From Acidimicrobiia bacterium (GTDB lineage Bacteria; Acidobacteriota; Vicinamibacteria; Vicinamibacterales; SCN-69-37): DNA of 53,395 bases. The stretch spans positions 1 to 53,395 of the forward strand of contig VFZF01000019.1 in assembly GCA_016871335.1 (NCBI GenBank), written 5' to 3'. Shown one piece after another: positions 25,161 through 32,735 of the stretch; the first letter of the stretch is position 1, and each line of letters begins with the position of its first letter. A program made the translations under genes and the position numbers. Under the pieces are notes generated by a model, which had not been told where the DNA came from, searched no databases, and saw nothing but the letters and a program-made list of their open reading frames with translations.

Positions 25161-28100
25161 ATGACTGATGTCCTCTCCCGATTCCGACGCCAACTCGTGT
25201 TGGCCGCCGGCATTACTGCCCTGCTTGCCCCGTTTGCCGGTGACCTCGTCGCACAGTCCATCGGTACCCAGGCACCGCCGCCGACCGGCGCGTTGCTGAA
25301 TGCCCCCACCGATCCCCGTCTCACGGGGTTCCGGTGGCGGTCGATTGGCCCGACCGGCATGGGCGGCCGCATCGACGATCTCGCGGTCGTGGAGTCCGAC
25401 CCCAGCACCTTCTACATCGGCTACGCCGTCAGCGGCCTGTGGAAGACCGTCAACAACGGCGTGACCTACGAACATCTCACGGCACTCCCGAACCACTCGG
25501 TCGGTGATATCGCCATTGCGCCGTCCGACCCGAACATCCTCTACGTCGGCTCGGGCGAACCCAACAACCGCCAGAGCTCGTCGTTCGGCGACGGCATGTA
25601 CAAGTCGACCGACGCCGGCAAGACGTTCACCCACATCGGACTGCGTGAAACCCAGTCCATCGGCCGCGTGATCGTCCACCCGAAGAACCCGAACATCGTG
25701 TGGGTGGCGGCGGTGGGTCACCTCTTCGGACCGAACGAAGAGCGTGGCGTGTTCATGACGACCGACGGCGGCAAGTCCTGGCAGAAGACGCTCTACATCA
25801 ATCAGGATGTCGGCGCGACGGAACTGGTCATCGACCCGTCGAACCCGAACGTGCTCTTCGCCGCCACCTACGAGCGTCGTCGCACCTCGTGGGGTTTTGT
25901 GGGCGGTGGCCCCGGCTCGGGCATCCACCAGTCCACCGACGGCGGCAAGACCTGGCGCAAGGTGACCGGCGGTGGTCTGCCCGCCGGCACGATGGGGCGC
26001 ATCGGGATGGATTTCTCCAGGTCGAACCCGAACGTGCTCTACGCACAGATCGAAGTTGCGCCCGACAAGGAACCCGTGGCGATCACGGCGGGTGACACAC
26101 CGGCGGCACCGGCAGCCGCGCCGCAGGGCGCGCGCGGGGGCGGTGGTGCTGGCGGACGCGGCGGTGCAGCCCAGGTCGCAAACCCGAATGCGCCCGGCAT
26201 CTGGCGCTCAAACGACAAGGGCAAGACCTGGACGTTCCAGTCGAACGAAAACCAGCGTCCGATGTACTACTCGCAGATTCGTGTTGATCCGAACAACGCC
26301 GACATCGTGTACGTCGGCGGCGTGAACCCGCGCAAGTCGATCGACGGCGCGAAGACCTGGATCAACCTCGAAGGGCACGGCCACGTCGACAACCACGCAA
26401 TCTGGATCAACCCGCGCGACAGCCGCCACGTGATGTACGGCAACGACGGCGGTCTCGACATCAGCTGGGACGCCGGCGACAACTGGGAATCGGTCCGCCT
26501 GCAGGCCGTCGGTCTCCCCTACCACGTGTCGGTCGACATGCGTCGCCCCTACTGGGTCTGCACGGGACTGCAGGACAACGGCTCCTGGTGTGGTCCCAGC
26601 GCGCAGCGCTCGGGCGGCATCTACATGTGGAACTGGATCAGCGTCGGCGGTGGTGACGGGTTCCAGACCCAGATCGATCCGACCGATCCGAACGTGTTCT
26701 ACACCGAGTCGCAGAACGGCAACATCAACCGCTACGACCTGAACAACGGCACCACCACCAACATCCGCCCCCGCCTCACCGGCGGCGCGCGTGGAGGCGG
26801 TGCACCCGGCGGCGCCGGCGCCACCGGCAACATCGTCGGCGAACTGCCAGAGGATCAGACGATGCAGTTCAACTGGAACTCGCCGATCCGCATCTCGCCC
26901 CACAACCCGTCGACCATTCTGTTCGCCGGCCGCCACGTCTTCATCTCGCGCGACCGCGGCAACACGTGGACGATGACGCAGACGATGGGCAAGGGCATCG
27001 ACACCAACCAGCGCACCATCCTCGAACAGTCCTACAGCCTGCCCTCCTGCGGACGCGGCGGCGGCCCTGGACAGAAGTGCATTCTCTCGCGCCACGACGG
27101 CTACGTGGCCAACGAATACGGCACGGTGGTGGAACTGGAAGAGTCGCCCGTGGTCCCCGGCATCCTCTGGTCCGGCACCGACGACGGCAACCTGCAGGTG
27201 TCGCGTGACTACGGCAAGACGTGGACCGAAGTCGGCAGGAACATCCCCGGTGGCACGCGTGAGTACCACATCTCGGGTGTGCAGCCGTCCTACTTCGACG
27301 CGGCGACAGCCTACGTGTCGCTCGACGGTCACCGCAGCAACGACCACACGGCCTACGTGTTCAAGACGACCGACTACGGCCAGACGTGGACGTCGGTGGC
27401 GGGTGACCTGCCGCGCGGCAACGTGAACCAGATTCGTCAGGATCCCAAGGCGAAGTCGCTGCTCTACGCGCCGACCGAGTACGGATTCTTCATTTCGCTC
27501 AACGAGGGCACGAACTGGATCAAGTTCTCGCCCGGCCTGCCACACGGCCGTGTGGACGAAGTCGTCGTGCACCCGCGCGACAACGACCTCGTGCTCGGCA
27601 CACACGGCTACAGCGTCTGGGTGATGGACGACATCACCGCGCTGCAGCAGCTGGCCAATGCCGCGCCGACGACGCCGACGCTCTTCCAGCCGCGCGAAGC
27701 GGTGCAGTGGAAGACCGACCGTCGCAACATGACGGAAGTGCCCGGCCAGAAGCACTGGGTCGGCGAAAACATGCCACGCGGCACGGCGATCTCGTGGTAC
27801 CTGCCGCAGGCGACCACTGATCGGGTGCTCGTGACGATCACGAACACCGCGACGGGCACCGACGTGCGCACCTGCGTAGGCACCGGCGATGCGGGCATGA
27901 ACCGCTTCCAGTGGGCACTCACCGGCAACCCCGCTGCAGGCGGCGGTGGCGGCGGCGGACGTCAGGGCGGCGGCCAGGCCGCGCAGGCACCGGCCGCGCC
28001 GGCAGCGCCTGCGGGACCGACGCCGTGTGCGGCACCGGCCGGCGGCGGTGGTCGCGGCGGTGGCGGCTTCGGTGGTGGCGGCGGCGGCATCGGCCCCGGC

Positions 28101-28190
28101 GTCTACAAGGTCTCCCTCTCCATCGGCGGCAAGGAGATCGGAACGCACACGTTCACCATCATCGAGGACGTCTGGTTGAACCAGAAATAG
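25161..28190 (+). CDS. Large secreted BNR/sortilin (VPS10)-like beta-propeller protein
   Basis: 1009 residues from ATG 25161 (GGAG upstream); a longer frame to 25044 overlaps boxR and is rejected. A signal peptide (LVLAAGITALLAPFAGDLVAQ) leads into repeated BNR/Asp-box units (S-x-D-x-G-x-T-W: STDAGKTFTH, TTDGGKSWQK, STDGGKTWRK, SNDKGKTWTF, SRDRGNTWTM, SRDYGKTWTE, TTDYGQTWTS). This predicts two beta-propellers as in sortilin-type or exo-glycosidase-like proteins. Two Gly/Arg/Ala-rich inserts (about 340-365 and 920-980) interrupt it. No catalytic residues can be assigned. The stop TAG lies in the edge of a heptamer array. Confidence 0.88.
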   Translation: MTDVLSRFRRQLVLAAGITALLAPFAGDLVAQSIGTQAPPPTGALLNAPTDPRLTGFRWRSIGPTGMGGRIDDLAVVESDPSTFYIGYAVSGLWKTVNNGVTYEHLTALPNHSVGDIAIAPSDPNILYVGSGEPNNRQSSSFGDGMYKSTDAGKTFTHIGLRETQSIGRVIVHPKNPNIVWVAAVGHLFGPNEERGVFMTTDGGKSWQKTLYINQDVGATELVIDPSNPNVLFAATYERRRTSWGFVGGGPGSGIHQSTDGGKTWRKVTGGGLPAGTMGRIGMDFSRSNPNVLYAQIEVAPDKEPVAITAGDTPAAPAAAPQGARGGGGAGGRGGAAQVANPNAPGIWRSNDKGKTWTFQSNENQRPMYYSQIRVDPNNADIVYVGGVNPRKSIDGAKTWINLEGHGHVDNHAIWINPRDSRHVMYGNDGGLDISWDAGDNWESVRLQAVGLPYHVSVDMRRPYWVCTGLQDNGSWCGPSAQRSGGIYMWNWISVGGGDGFQTQIDPTDPNVFYTESQNGNINRYDLNNGTTTNIRPRLTGGARGGGAPGGAGATGNIVGELPEDQTMQFNWNSPIRISPHNPSTILFAGRHVFISRDRGNTWTMTQTMGKGIDTNQRTILEQSYSLPSCGRGGGPGQKCILSRHDGYVANEYGTVVELEESPVVPGILWSGTDDGNLQVSRDYGKTWTEVGRNIPGGTREYHISGVQPSYFDAATAYVSLDGHRSNDHTAYVFKTTDYGQTWTSVAGDLPRGNVNQIRQDPKAKSLLYAPTEYGFFISLNEGTNWIKFSPGLPHGRVDEVVVHPRDNDLVLGTHGYSVWVMDDITALQQLANAAPTTPTLFQPREAVQWKTDRRNMTEVPGQKHWVGENMPRGTAISWYLPQATTDRVLVTITNTATGTDVRTCVGTGDAGMNRFQWALTGNPAAGGGGGGGRQGGGQAAQAPAAPAAPAGPTPCAAPAGGGGRGGGGFGGGGGGIGPGVYKVSLSIGGKEIGTHTFTIIEDVWLNQK

Positions 28191-28307
28191 TGCTGGGTGC
28201 TCGGTGCTGAGTGCTCGGTGCGTGTGCTGCGGTGCCAAGTGCACCGTGCACAGTGCGCTGGGCACCCAGCACCGGCACACAGCACAGAGCACTCAGCACT
28301 GAGCACA
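28187..28307. repeat. Intact inverted heptamer array, word TGCTCGG/TGCTGAG
   Basis: Left units TGCTGGG, TGCTCGG, TGCTGAG, TGCTCGG, TGCGTG, TGCTGCGG, TGCCAAG, TGCACCG, TGCACAG, then complementary units CCCAGCA, CCGGCA, CACAGCA, CAGAGCA, CTCAGCA, CTGAGCA. It lies between two convergent genes and contains both stop codons: TAG of the BNR gene (28188-28190) and TGA of the hydrolase remnant (28293-28295). Confidence 0.85.
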
Positions 28308-28694
28308 ACCGCCAGGTTCCAGTTCGAGCACCTCGATGTTGGTGCCCTTCAGATGCTCCTTGAGCATCCTCGGTGTGCCTGTCAGCAGCGGGAATGTGCC
28401 CCAGTGCATGGGCACCACCTGGCGAACACCGAGCCACTTCGCCGCGATGGCAGCAGTGTCGGGCCCTATCGTGTAGTGATCGCCCGAGTAGTAGGTGGTC
28501 GACATCCCGTCCTGGCGCAGCACGAATCCGGCAGCGCCGCCCGAGTACACGATCTGACCGCCATCGGTGTCATTCCGCGAGTGCACGGCATTCGTCATGG
28601 TGACCTTCACGCCCGCGACGTCCTGGGCAGAACCCGTGTACCCGCAGTGGTTTCGAGCAGAAAGGCCGAGTGGCCAAGCCAGGTGATCTGCAGG
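28293..28694 (-). pseudogene. UPF0173 metal-dependent hydrolase remnant with two internal deletions
   Basis: The C-terminal part in one frame reads QDVAGVKVTMTNAVHS, then YYSGDHYTIGPDTAAIAAKW and VVPMHWGTFPLLTGTPRML, typical of UPF0173 (metallo-beta-lactamase fold). The family N-terminus ITWLGHSAFLLETTAGTRVL is present just upstream (about 28630-28690, minus strand) but in another frame. The stretch with the HxHxDH zinc motif is missing, roughly 75 residues by family comparison. A second in-frame deletion appears at SGD/HYTIGPD, where the family normally has a segment of about 25 residues between two GD positions. The product cannot bind its metals. The stop codon comes from the flanking heptamer array. 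Confidence 0.75.
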
Positions 28695-28714
28695 GAGGAC
28701 GTGGGGAAAGTATA

Positions 28715-28766
28715 CTGAAGGTGCACCAGTGCTCTCGTGCACTGGTGCACCCGAGCACATGAGCAC
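28715..28766. repeat. GTGCACC word array upstream of lipA
   Basis: CTGAAGGTGCACC, AGTGCTC, TCGTGCAC, TGGTGCAC, CCGAGCAC, ATGAGCAC. The lipA ATG (28759) is inside the last unit. It shares the CTGAAGGTGCAC edge with the copy at 16617. A TATACT hexamer precedes it at 28711-28716. Confidence 0.7.
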
Positions 28767-29682
28767 TTTCCCCCTCCCCCTCATCCGCGGCCGCCATCAG
28801 CGGCAGACACCCCTGGCGAAAGAACAGAAGCCGGAGTGGCTGAAAGTGCGCGCGCCGGGGTCGGAGAACTACGTCCGCATCAAGGGGCTGATGCGCGACC
28901 TGGGCCTGCACACCGTCTGTGAGGAAGCGCACTGCCCGAACATCGGCGAGTGTTGGCACCACGGCACGGCGACGTTCATGATCATGGGCGACACCTGCAC
29001 ACGCGCATGCACGTACTGCAACGTCAACCACGGCACACCTGAGAAACTTGACACGAACGAACCGCACAAGCTCGCGCACGCGGTCGACACCATGGCGCTC
29101 GAATATGTGGTCGTCACGTCCGTCGATCGCGACGACCTGCCCGACTTCGGCGCCGGCCACTTTGCGGAAACGATCCTCGCGATCCACGCGAAGCGCCCTG
29201 CGTGTCAGGTCGAGGTGCTCATCCCTGACTTCCAGGGTCAGGAAGGTCCGCTCCGCACCGTGCTTGCGGCCAAGCCGAACATCCTCAACCACAACATGGA
29301 GACGGTGCCGCGCCTGTATCGCGTGGCCCGTCCCGGCGGCAAGTACGATCGCGCCCTCGAATTGCTCGACCGCGCCCGTCGCTGGGCGCCATCCATTCCG
29401 ACAAAAACCGGCCTGATGGTCGGCCTCGGCGAAACGTTCGACGAAGTGGTCGACGTCCTCACGGACCTGCGCAAGATCGACACGCAGATCCTGACGATTG
29501 GCCAGTACCTGCGTCCCTCACTCGCCCACATCCCGATGGACCGCTACTACACGCCCGACGAGTTCAAGGAATTCAAGCGCATCGCCCTCGACCTCGGCTT
29601 CGGCCACGTCGAATCCGGCCCACTCGTGCGGTCCAGCTACCACGCGCACGAACAGACGAAGTCCTTCGAAGCCAAGCAATAA
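28759..29682 (+). CDS. lipA: Lipoyl synthase
   Basis: 307 residues from ATG 28759; a GTG start 10 codons earlier would translate repeat DNA. It is a radical-SAM enzyme inserting two sulfurs into octanoyl groups on lipoyl domains of 2-oxoacid dehydrogenases and the glycine cleavage system. The auxiliary cluster cysteines are C54, C59 and C65 (CEEAHCPNIGEC). The SAM-cluster cysteines are C80, C84 and C87 (CTRACTYC), and the C-terminal RSSYHA serine motif is present. It stands alone; lipB is not adjacent. Confidence 0.97.
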   Translation: MSTFPLPLIRGRHQRQTPLAKEQKPEWLKVRAPGSENYVRIKGLMRDLGLHTVCEEAHCPNIGECWHHGTATFMIMGDTCTRACTYCNVNHGTPEKLDTNEPHKLAHAVDTMALEYVVVTSVDRDDLPDFGAGHFAETILAIHAKRPACQVEVLIPDFQGQEGPLRTVLAAKPNILNHNMETVPRLYRVARPGGKYDRALELLDRARRWAPSIPTKTGLMVGLGETFDEVVDVLTDLRKIDTQILTIGQYLRPSLAHIPMDRYYTPDEFKEFKRIALDLGFGHVESGPLVRSSYHAHEQTKSFEAKQ

Positions 29683-29685
29683 ATA

Positions 29686-29763
29686 TTCACGACGAGGCAT
29701 GGGGGACATGGAGGTCTTCCTTCAAGAGGAATATGCTCCCAGCCCTCCGAGTCTCGTTGTGAA
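29686..29763. repeat. Dispersed inverted repeat copy after lipA
   Basis: Left arm TTCACGACGAGGCATGGG onward and right arm CCTCCGAGTCTCGTTGTGAA, with GCTCCCAGCCCTCC inside the right arm. It starts 3 nt after the lipA stop. Same family as 18471, 19340 and 31958. Confidence 0.75.
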
Positions 29764-29809
29764 TTGTTTTTGGTATCACATTCGGCGGGCCGCGCTGCTC
29801 AGCCTGGAC

Positions 29810-29826
29810 CGACGATGGTATCGTCG
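29810..29826. promoter_or_regulatory. Small palindrome CGACGATGGTATCGTCG upstream of the coiled-coil gene
   Basis: Seven-bp arms with a 3-nt centre, 24 nt before the coiled-coil start. It could be an operator or just a small hairpin; no regulator can be assigned. Confidence 0.3.
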
Positions 29827-29850
29827 TCGTCTTATCAGGCAGGTGCGGAC

Positions 29851-30279
29851 ATGAAGGAAGTCCTTGATCGACTCGATCGGATGGATGCCAGCTTCCAGCG
29901 GCTTGAACACAAGCTGGACACCAGCGTCCAACAACTCGAAAGCAAACTGGACACCAGCATCCAGGAACTTGACGGCAAACTGAACACTGGCCTCCAGAGG
30001 CTCGATGGCAAGTTCAGCACCAGTCTCCGCCAGTTCGAAGTCAAGATGGATGCAGGCTTCCAGAAGCAGGGCGTGCAGTTGGAGGCGTTGCAGGGCGACG
30101 TGAAGCTGGCGCTTGAAGGCATTGCCGGCAACCGGAAAGTCCTGGATGACAAGTTTGCCGAGGTGCTACAGAAACTCGACGAGCGCGGCCAGCCTGTGGA
30201 ATTCGCGAGCCGACACTTCGCACGGACGCTCGCGGCGGCGACGCCCCGCGCTCGGGTGAAGCCGAAGAAGCGGGCCTGA
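29851..30279 (+). CDS. Coiled-coil protein with 11-residue (hendecad) repeats
   Basis: 142 residues from ATG 29851. The core consists of five successive 11-residue units of the type HKLDTSVQQLE, SKLDTSIQELD, GKLNTGLQRLD, GKFSTSLRQFE, VKMDAGFQKQG (about residues 24-78). This spacing favours a right-handed or straight coiled coil rather than a heptad one. The tail is basic (RVKPKKRA). There is no signal peptide or membrane segment. Function is unknown; it resembles in style, not sequence, the coiled-coil gene at 52830. Confidence 0.75.
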   Translation: MKEVLDRLDRMDASFQRLEHKLDTSVQQLESKLDTSIQELDGKLNTGLQRLDGKFSTSLRQFEVKMDAGFQKQGVQLEALQGDVKLALEGIAGNRKVLDDKFAEVLQKLDERGQPVEFASRHFARTLAAATPRARVKPKKRA

Positions 30280-30658
30280 ATCGAGCCGATGGATAACTGC
30301 TGCTCGTCGAAGTACTGGGCCACGACCGCGAGGGCCTGCTCGACGCTCCGGATATCAAGGTGTCGCAGCAGGTACCGCACGTCGTCGAGGTCGTGAAACT
30401 CTTCGCCCAATCTGAGAGCGGCGCATTTCATGGCGAGAAGGTACGTGGGCTGGGCGACAAAGACCTTGAGGTGACTCAGGTCCAGAAAGCGATCAAACGT
30501 CCCTCGGCAATCAGGTCCGCGACCCGGACGGCCGACGCCGGCAATGCGCGCATCAGGACGTACGTCGACATGTCCATGCCGGCGCGAGGCGCTTGCCGCC
30601 GGAGGGCCGCCTTTTGCCCCGCAGAGACCCGAATCTGGAGCTGGTGCGACGTCGCCAT
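30280..30658 (-). pseudogene. Remnant joining an RHH-like antitoxin start to a nucleotidyltransferase (DUF6036-like) end
   Basis: From 30658 one frame reads MATSHQLQIRVSAGQKAALRRQ then AGMDMSTYVLMRALP, which looks like the start of a small ribbon-helix-helix-type protein, and stops at 30476. A shifted frame continues LDLSHLKVFVAQPTYLLAMK, AALRLGEEFHDLDDVRYLLR and LDIRSVEQALAVVAQYFDEQ, resembling the end of AbiEii-like/DUF6036 nucleotidyltransferases. The nucleotidyltransferase catalytic half is missing. This fits a deletion that fused two adjacent genes of a toxin-antitoxin-like pair. Family calls are from pattern memory; the 3' limit is approximate. Confidence 0.55.
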
Positions 30659-31941
30659 GACATCTGTATCGTCGGCCCAGCCGGCGACCTCGGCAATACG
30701 TGTGTATTGACATCATGCGCGGCCTGGCGGACTACCATGCCCATGCGCACGCGCACGACGTGCGAGGCGTCGCGGGTGGTCACGGCCACGCGCTGGAATC
30801 CTGACTGGGGCGGGACGGCAATCTCGAGCAGATACGCGGAGGTCAACGACACCGCGGCGCGACGCAAGGGCTCGCCGCCGGGACCACCATCCCACTCACG
30901 CCGCTGCAGGGCGGACCGATTCACAAACGCGCCGCCGGTCGCCTGGGCCAGCTGCTCAAGGGGACGGTCGGGTCTCAACACGGCCAGCACGTCCCCCTGC
31001 TGCGCCATCCGCCCGACGGCACCCACAAACACGACACTGACCGGCACCCCCATCGCCATTGCGCGATCGGCCCCTTTGACGCGGATCGAAATCCGCTGCG
31101 ATCCGCGGACGCCAGCCTCAGGCACAAACCCAATCAGGTACTGGCTGCGCAGTTCCTCCGCGACACGTGTAAACGTCGCCTCCAGATCGGCATCGTCTGC
31201 CAACTCGAAGCTTGCGCCTCCACTGGCGAGCGCCATCGCCACGAGGTCGGCTTCCAGCACCGGACGCATCACGAGGTTGTCCTTGATGCCAATCGCATAC
31301 ACGATGAGTCCCGGGTCGTTCAGCAGCCGCCCCACCTCACCAGGCGTGGCCCGGTACCCGGGCAATGTCCCCCCGGCCAACCCGTCGGTCATCGTCACGA
31401 GCACTCGACGCCCGGGTTCGTCCCTGAGCGACTCCAGCGCCGCTCCCATCGCGCCCCAGAGCGGTGTATATCCGCCGGGCCACAGTTCTTCGCGAAGGAT
31501 CTGCTCGAGCACCGCACGGTCCCCGGTGAGCACGGGGCTGATCGCGATCTCGGCGCCAAACGTCCCAATGCGCGCACGGTCGTCGTCTTCGAGCGCCCGG
31601 ACGAACTGAATGGCCCCCTCGCGCATCCGCAGGAATCGCCGATTCACACTGCCGCTCATGTCGATGAGCAGACACACGGTGATGGGCTGCTCGTCGTTGG
31701 AGAACACCGCGATCTCGGTCGGCCTGCCGCCCACGCGCAACTCGAAGTCGTGCTTGGAGAGGTGCGGCACAAACCGCCCCTGTGAGTCGCGCACCGTCGC
31801 CCACACGGAAACGGCGGACATCGCCGTCCGGAACACGGGTGCCTGGGCCGGCGCCTGCGGCTGCGGCTGCGCTGACTGACCGGACACCGTCATCACAGCG
31901 GCGACAACGACTATGAGAACGAACAGCATTGCACGGCGCAT
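30553..31941 (-). CDS. Secreted VWFA-domain protein of the acidobacterial type
   Basis: 462 residues with signal peptide (LFVLIVVVAAVMTVSGQSA). An N-terminal beta domain (VSVWATVRDSQGRFVPHLSKHDFELRVGG) typical of the VWFA-related acidobacterial family is followed by a VWA domain with MIDAS motif DMSGS (about 94-98) and MTDG further on. Such proteins are exported and bind ligands through a metal ion. The last about 55 residues (after VRVRMGMVVRQA) are Arg/Ser-rich and antiparallel to nothing known; they run through the start of the adjacent pseudogene, so the native stop was probably lost. It is divergent from the cyclophilin. Confidence 0.82.
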   Translation of the reverse strand: MRRAMLFVLIVVVAAVMTVSGQSAQPQPQAPAQAPVFRTAMSAVSVWATVRDSQGRFVPHLSKHDFELRVGGRPTEIAVFSNDEQPITVCLLIDMSGSVNRRFLRMREGAIQFVRALEDDDRARIGTFGAEIAISPVLTGDRAVLEQILREELWPGGYTPLWGAMGAALESLRDEPGRRVLVTMTDGLAGGTLPGYRATPGEVGRLLNDPGLIVYAIGIKDNLVMRPVLEADLVAMALASGGASFELADDADLEATFTRVAEELRSQYLIGFVPEAGVRGSQRISIRVKGADRAMAMGVPVSVVFVGAVGRMAQQGDVLAVLRPDRPLEQLAQATGGAFVNRSALQRREWDGGPGGEPLRRAAVSLTSAYLLEIAVPPQSGFQRVAVTTRDASHVVRVRMGMVVRQAAHDVNTHVLPRSPAGPTIQMSWRRRTSSRFGSLRGKRRPSGGKRLAPAWTCRRTS

Positions 31942-31957
31942 GTGGCGATTCTATAGG

Positions 31958-31998
31958 CACAGCGAGACGTGGAGGCGCCCTCCATGCCTCGTTGTGAA
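31958..31998. repeat. Dispersed inverted repeat in the VWFA-cyclophilin divergent region
   Basis: Arms CACAGCGAGACGTGGAGG (31958-31975) and CCTCCATGCCTCGTTGTG (31979-31996) form a tight hairpin. Fourth member of the family seen at 18471, 19340 and 29686. Confidence 0.8.
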
Positions 31999-32018
31999 GT
32001 GCCCTGTCTCGGTAGAAT
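31992..32018 (+). promoter_or_regulatory. Candidate promoter of the cyclophilin gene
   Basis: TTGTGA (31992-31997) and TAGAAT (32013-32018) with a 15-nt spacer, 9 nt before the ATG at 32028. The -35-like element is part of the inverted-repeat arm. The short spacer and short leader make it a moderate prediction. Confidence 0.4.
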
Positions 32019-32027
32019 AGGCGGGAT

Positions 32028-32645
32028 ATGCGCTCTGTAGTTCTCTTGGCGTTGGCAGTCTCGTGCTTTGTGCCCCTCGCCGCGCAACCACAGTCTGTTC
32101 TGCTCACCCCGGCCGCCTTGAACGCCACCGCCCCTGCCGAGTTCCACGCCATGGTGAACACGTCGGTCGGGAGCTTCGTGATTCATGTGAAGCGCGAATG
32201 GGCGCCGAATGGCGCGGACCGGTTCTACAACCTTGCGAAGAACGGGTACTACGACCAGAACCGCTTCTTCCGCGTGATTCCCCAGTTCATGGCGCAGGTG
32301 GGTCTCCATGGGGACCCGGCCATCGCGGCGGCCTGGAAGGATGCGACCATCGCGCCTGACCGCGCGATCATGAGCAACACGCGTGGCTGGGTCACATTCG
32401 CCAAAGGCACACTCGCGTCATCGAGAACGACGCAGTTCTTCATCAACTACGGGAACAACTCGCGCCTGGACATCGATGGCTTCGCGCCCTTCGGCAGGGT
32501 CATCACCAGCATGGTGCTGGTCGAGCGGCTCTACAGCGAGTACGGCGAAGGCCCTGATCAAGGCGCCATCATCGCCAACGGCAACGCATGGCTCACGCGG
32601 CACTTTCCGCGCATGGATTACATTCGCAGCATTGAGATTCAATGA
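32028..32645 (+). CDS. Exported cyclophilin-type peptidyl-prolyl cis-trans isomerase
   Basis: 205 residues with signal peptide (VVLLALAVSCFVPLAAQ). The cyclophilin core is recognisable: GSFVIHVKREWAPNGADRFYNLAKNGYYD, RFFRVIPQFMAQ (containing the FxFHRVIPxFMxQ-like catalytic Arg and Phe) and TTQFFINYGNNSRLD. It should assist folding of periplasmic or secreted proteins. The stop TGA (32643-32645) is inside the first ATGAGGCA unit of a repeat array. Confidence 0.92.
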   Translation: MRSVVLLALAVSCFVPLAAQPQSVLLTPAALNATAPAEFHAMVNTSVGSFVIHVKREWAPNGADRFYNLAKNGYYDQNRFFRVIPQFMAQVGLHGDPAIAAAWKDATIAPDRAIMSNTRGWVTFAKGTLASSRTTQFFINYGNNSRLDIDGFAPFGRVITSMVLVERLYSEYGEGPDQGAIIANGNAWLTRHFPRMDYIRSIEIQ

Positions 32646-32728
32646 GGCAATGGGGCAATGGGGCAATGGATGAAGCGTGACACCAACGCTTTTCATTGCC
32701 TCATTGGCTCATTGCCTCATTGCCCCAT
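32642..32728. repeat. Inverted octamer-word array ATGRGGCA between convergent genes
   Basis: Left units ATGAGGCA, ATGGGGCA, ATGGGGCA; right units ATTGCCTC, ATTGGCTC, ATTGCCTC, ATTGCCCC. The centre contains GCGTGACACCAACGC, a smaller hairpin. It probably terminates transcription from both sides. Confidence 0.8.
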
Positions 32729-32735
32729 TTGAGAC

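Noticed and set aside
26208-28292. Long minus-strand open frame opposite the BNR gene
   Set aside because: Shadow of Asp-box repeats; no recognisable domain, no start signals.
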